DNA of 6,701 nt, taken from NCBI GenBank assembly GCA_963803155.1, contig CAWDMN010000005.1, forward strand, positions 1-6,701. The letters run 5' to 3'. Both the position numbers and the translations under genes were made by a program. Below are positions 6,469 to 6,701 of the stretch, piece after piece. The notes beneath the pieces were generated by a model. That model worked only from the letters and a program-made list of their open reading frames with translations, had not been told where the DNA came from and ran no database searches. This stretch comes from CAWDMN01 sp963803155. GTDB lineage: Bacteria > Acidobacteriota > Terriglobia > Versatilivoradales > Versatilivoraceae. Within the stretch, counting starts at the first letter, position 1. Every line of letters starts with the position of its first letter.

Positions 6469-6701
6469 TTATTTTGCGACAATGCCAAGTTGTCGCATTA
6501 AGCCCAGAGTGTCGCGCGCCCACCAGATTTCTTGGCACCTGTTATTTTCGATTCGGGAAATGCTAATTCCACCGTAACTGACATTTTTGCCAGTCGGAGC
6601 GATCCCGCGGAACTCTCCTTGGTGTGTGCCTGTTACCGTATAACGGACCACTACATTGTTGCCCTGGGCGATAAGGTCTTCAATGGCAACCCGAAAATTC
6701 G
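6469..6701 (-). CDS. SnoaL-like / ester cyclase family protein, C-terminal part (start outside window)
   Basis: The frame is open to the right edge and 76 residues are visible, ending at TAA (6471-6469). The readable part begins NFRVAIEDLIAQGNNVVVRY and continues through TVTGTHQGEF, GIAPTGK, GISISRIENN, and EIWWARDTLGLMRQLG. This order (IEDLIA, VVVRYTVTGTHQGEF, PTGK, ISI-RIEN, E-W---D--GL--QLG) is characteristic of small NTF2-fold SnoaL-like proteins annotated as ester cyclases or polyketide-cyclase-like, usually about 130-150 residues. About half of the protein is therefore missing. Most members have no proven reaction, and the label does not imply polyketide synthesis here. A GTG at 6651 lies in the middle of a conserved strand (VVVRY) and is not the start. 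The gene is convergent with the radical SAM gene, with 123 bases between stop codons. Confidence 0.85.
   Translation of the reverse strand, partial: NFRVAIEDLIAQGNNVVVRYTVTGTHQGEFRGIAPTGKNVSYGGISISRIENNRCQEIWWARDTLGLMRQLGIVAK
6475..6497. repeat. 8-bp inverted repeat inside the 3' end of the SnoaL-like gene
   Basis: TGCGACAA (6475-6482) and TTGTCGCA (6490-6497) are perfect inverted arms with a 7-nt spacer. They fall within the last codons of the SnoaL-like gene, 3 bases from its stop codon, and about 130 nt past the stop of the convergent radical SAM gene. There is no U-tract after the stem on either strand, so a classical intrinsic terminator is not supported, but the stem could halt or protect either transcript's 3' end. 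Confidence 0.35.

Noticed and set aside
5919..6566. Open frame of 215 codons on the plus strand overlapping the radical SAM 3' end
   Set aside because: It is out of frame with the radical SAM gene, runs through the convergent SnoaL-like gene, and its arginine- and proline-rich translation looks like a shadow.

Overview
This 6.7 kb stretch is bacterial chromosome of moderate GC (about half). It holds three complete genes and one gene cut by the right edge, with wide intergenic gaps and no operon. The mix of a bacterial phosphoglucomutase, a secreted clan GH-A-type glycosidase with a fibronectin III tail, a cobalamin-domain-type radical SAM protein and a SnoaL-like protein fits a free-living Gram-negative soil or water bacterium. 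Verrucomicrobiota or a relative is my guess from style alone; there is no rRNA or other marker to settle it.

Layout. Positions 1-174 are non-coding as far as I can tell, with an AU-rich hairpin (83-105) downstream of pgm. Positions 175-1827 (minus) encode alpha-phosphoglucomutase; a GGAGG ribosome-binding site fixes the ATG at 1827, so a longer reading from a GTG at 1842 is wrong. Positions 1828-2105 are a divergent intergenic region with a perfect 14-bp palindrome close to pgm and a 7-bp inverted repeat close to the next gene. Positions 2106-3728 (plus) encode an exported glycoside-hydrolase-like protein with a C-terminal FN3 domain. Positions 3729-4323 are a 595-base gene-free stretch with two strong GC-rich hairpins, an AT-rich promoter-like segment and a structured leader. 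Positions 4324-6345 (plus) encode a 673-residue radical SAM protein with an N-terminal B12-binding-like domain and a long C-terminal extension of unknown role. Positions 6469-6701 (minus) encode the C-terminal 76 residues of a SnoaL-like/ester-cyclase protein, convergent with the radical SAM gene.

How the genes relate. Pgm links glucose 6-phosphate and glucose 1-phosphate, and the exported hydrolase may release sugars outside the cytoplasm, so a loose carbohydrate theme is possible on the left. However, the two genes are divergent and nothing in the sequence proves a link. The radical SAM gene stands alone behind a long leader. I see no CRISPR array, tRNA, rRNA, insertion sequence or phage gene. 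The items most worth following up are the functionally unassigned radical SAM protein, the unassigned GH-A enzyme and the structured 595-base intergenic region.
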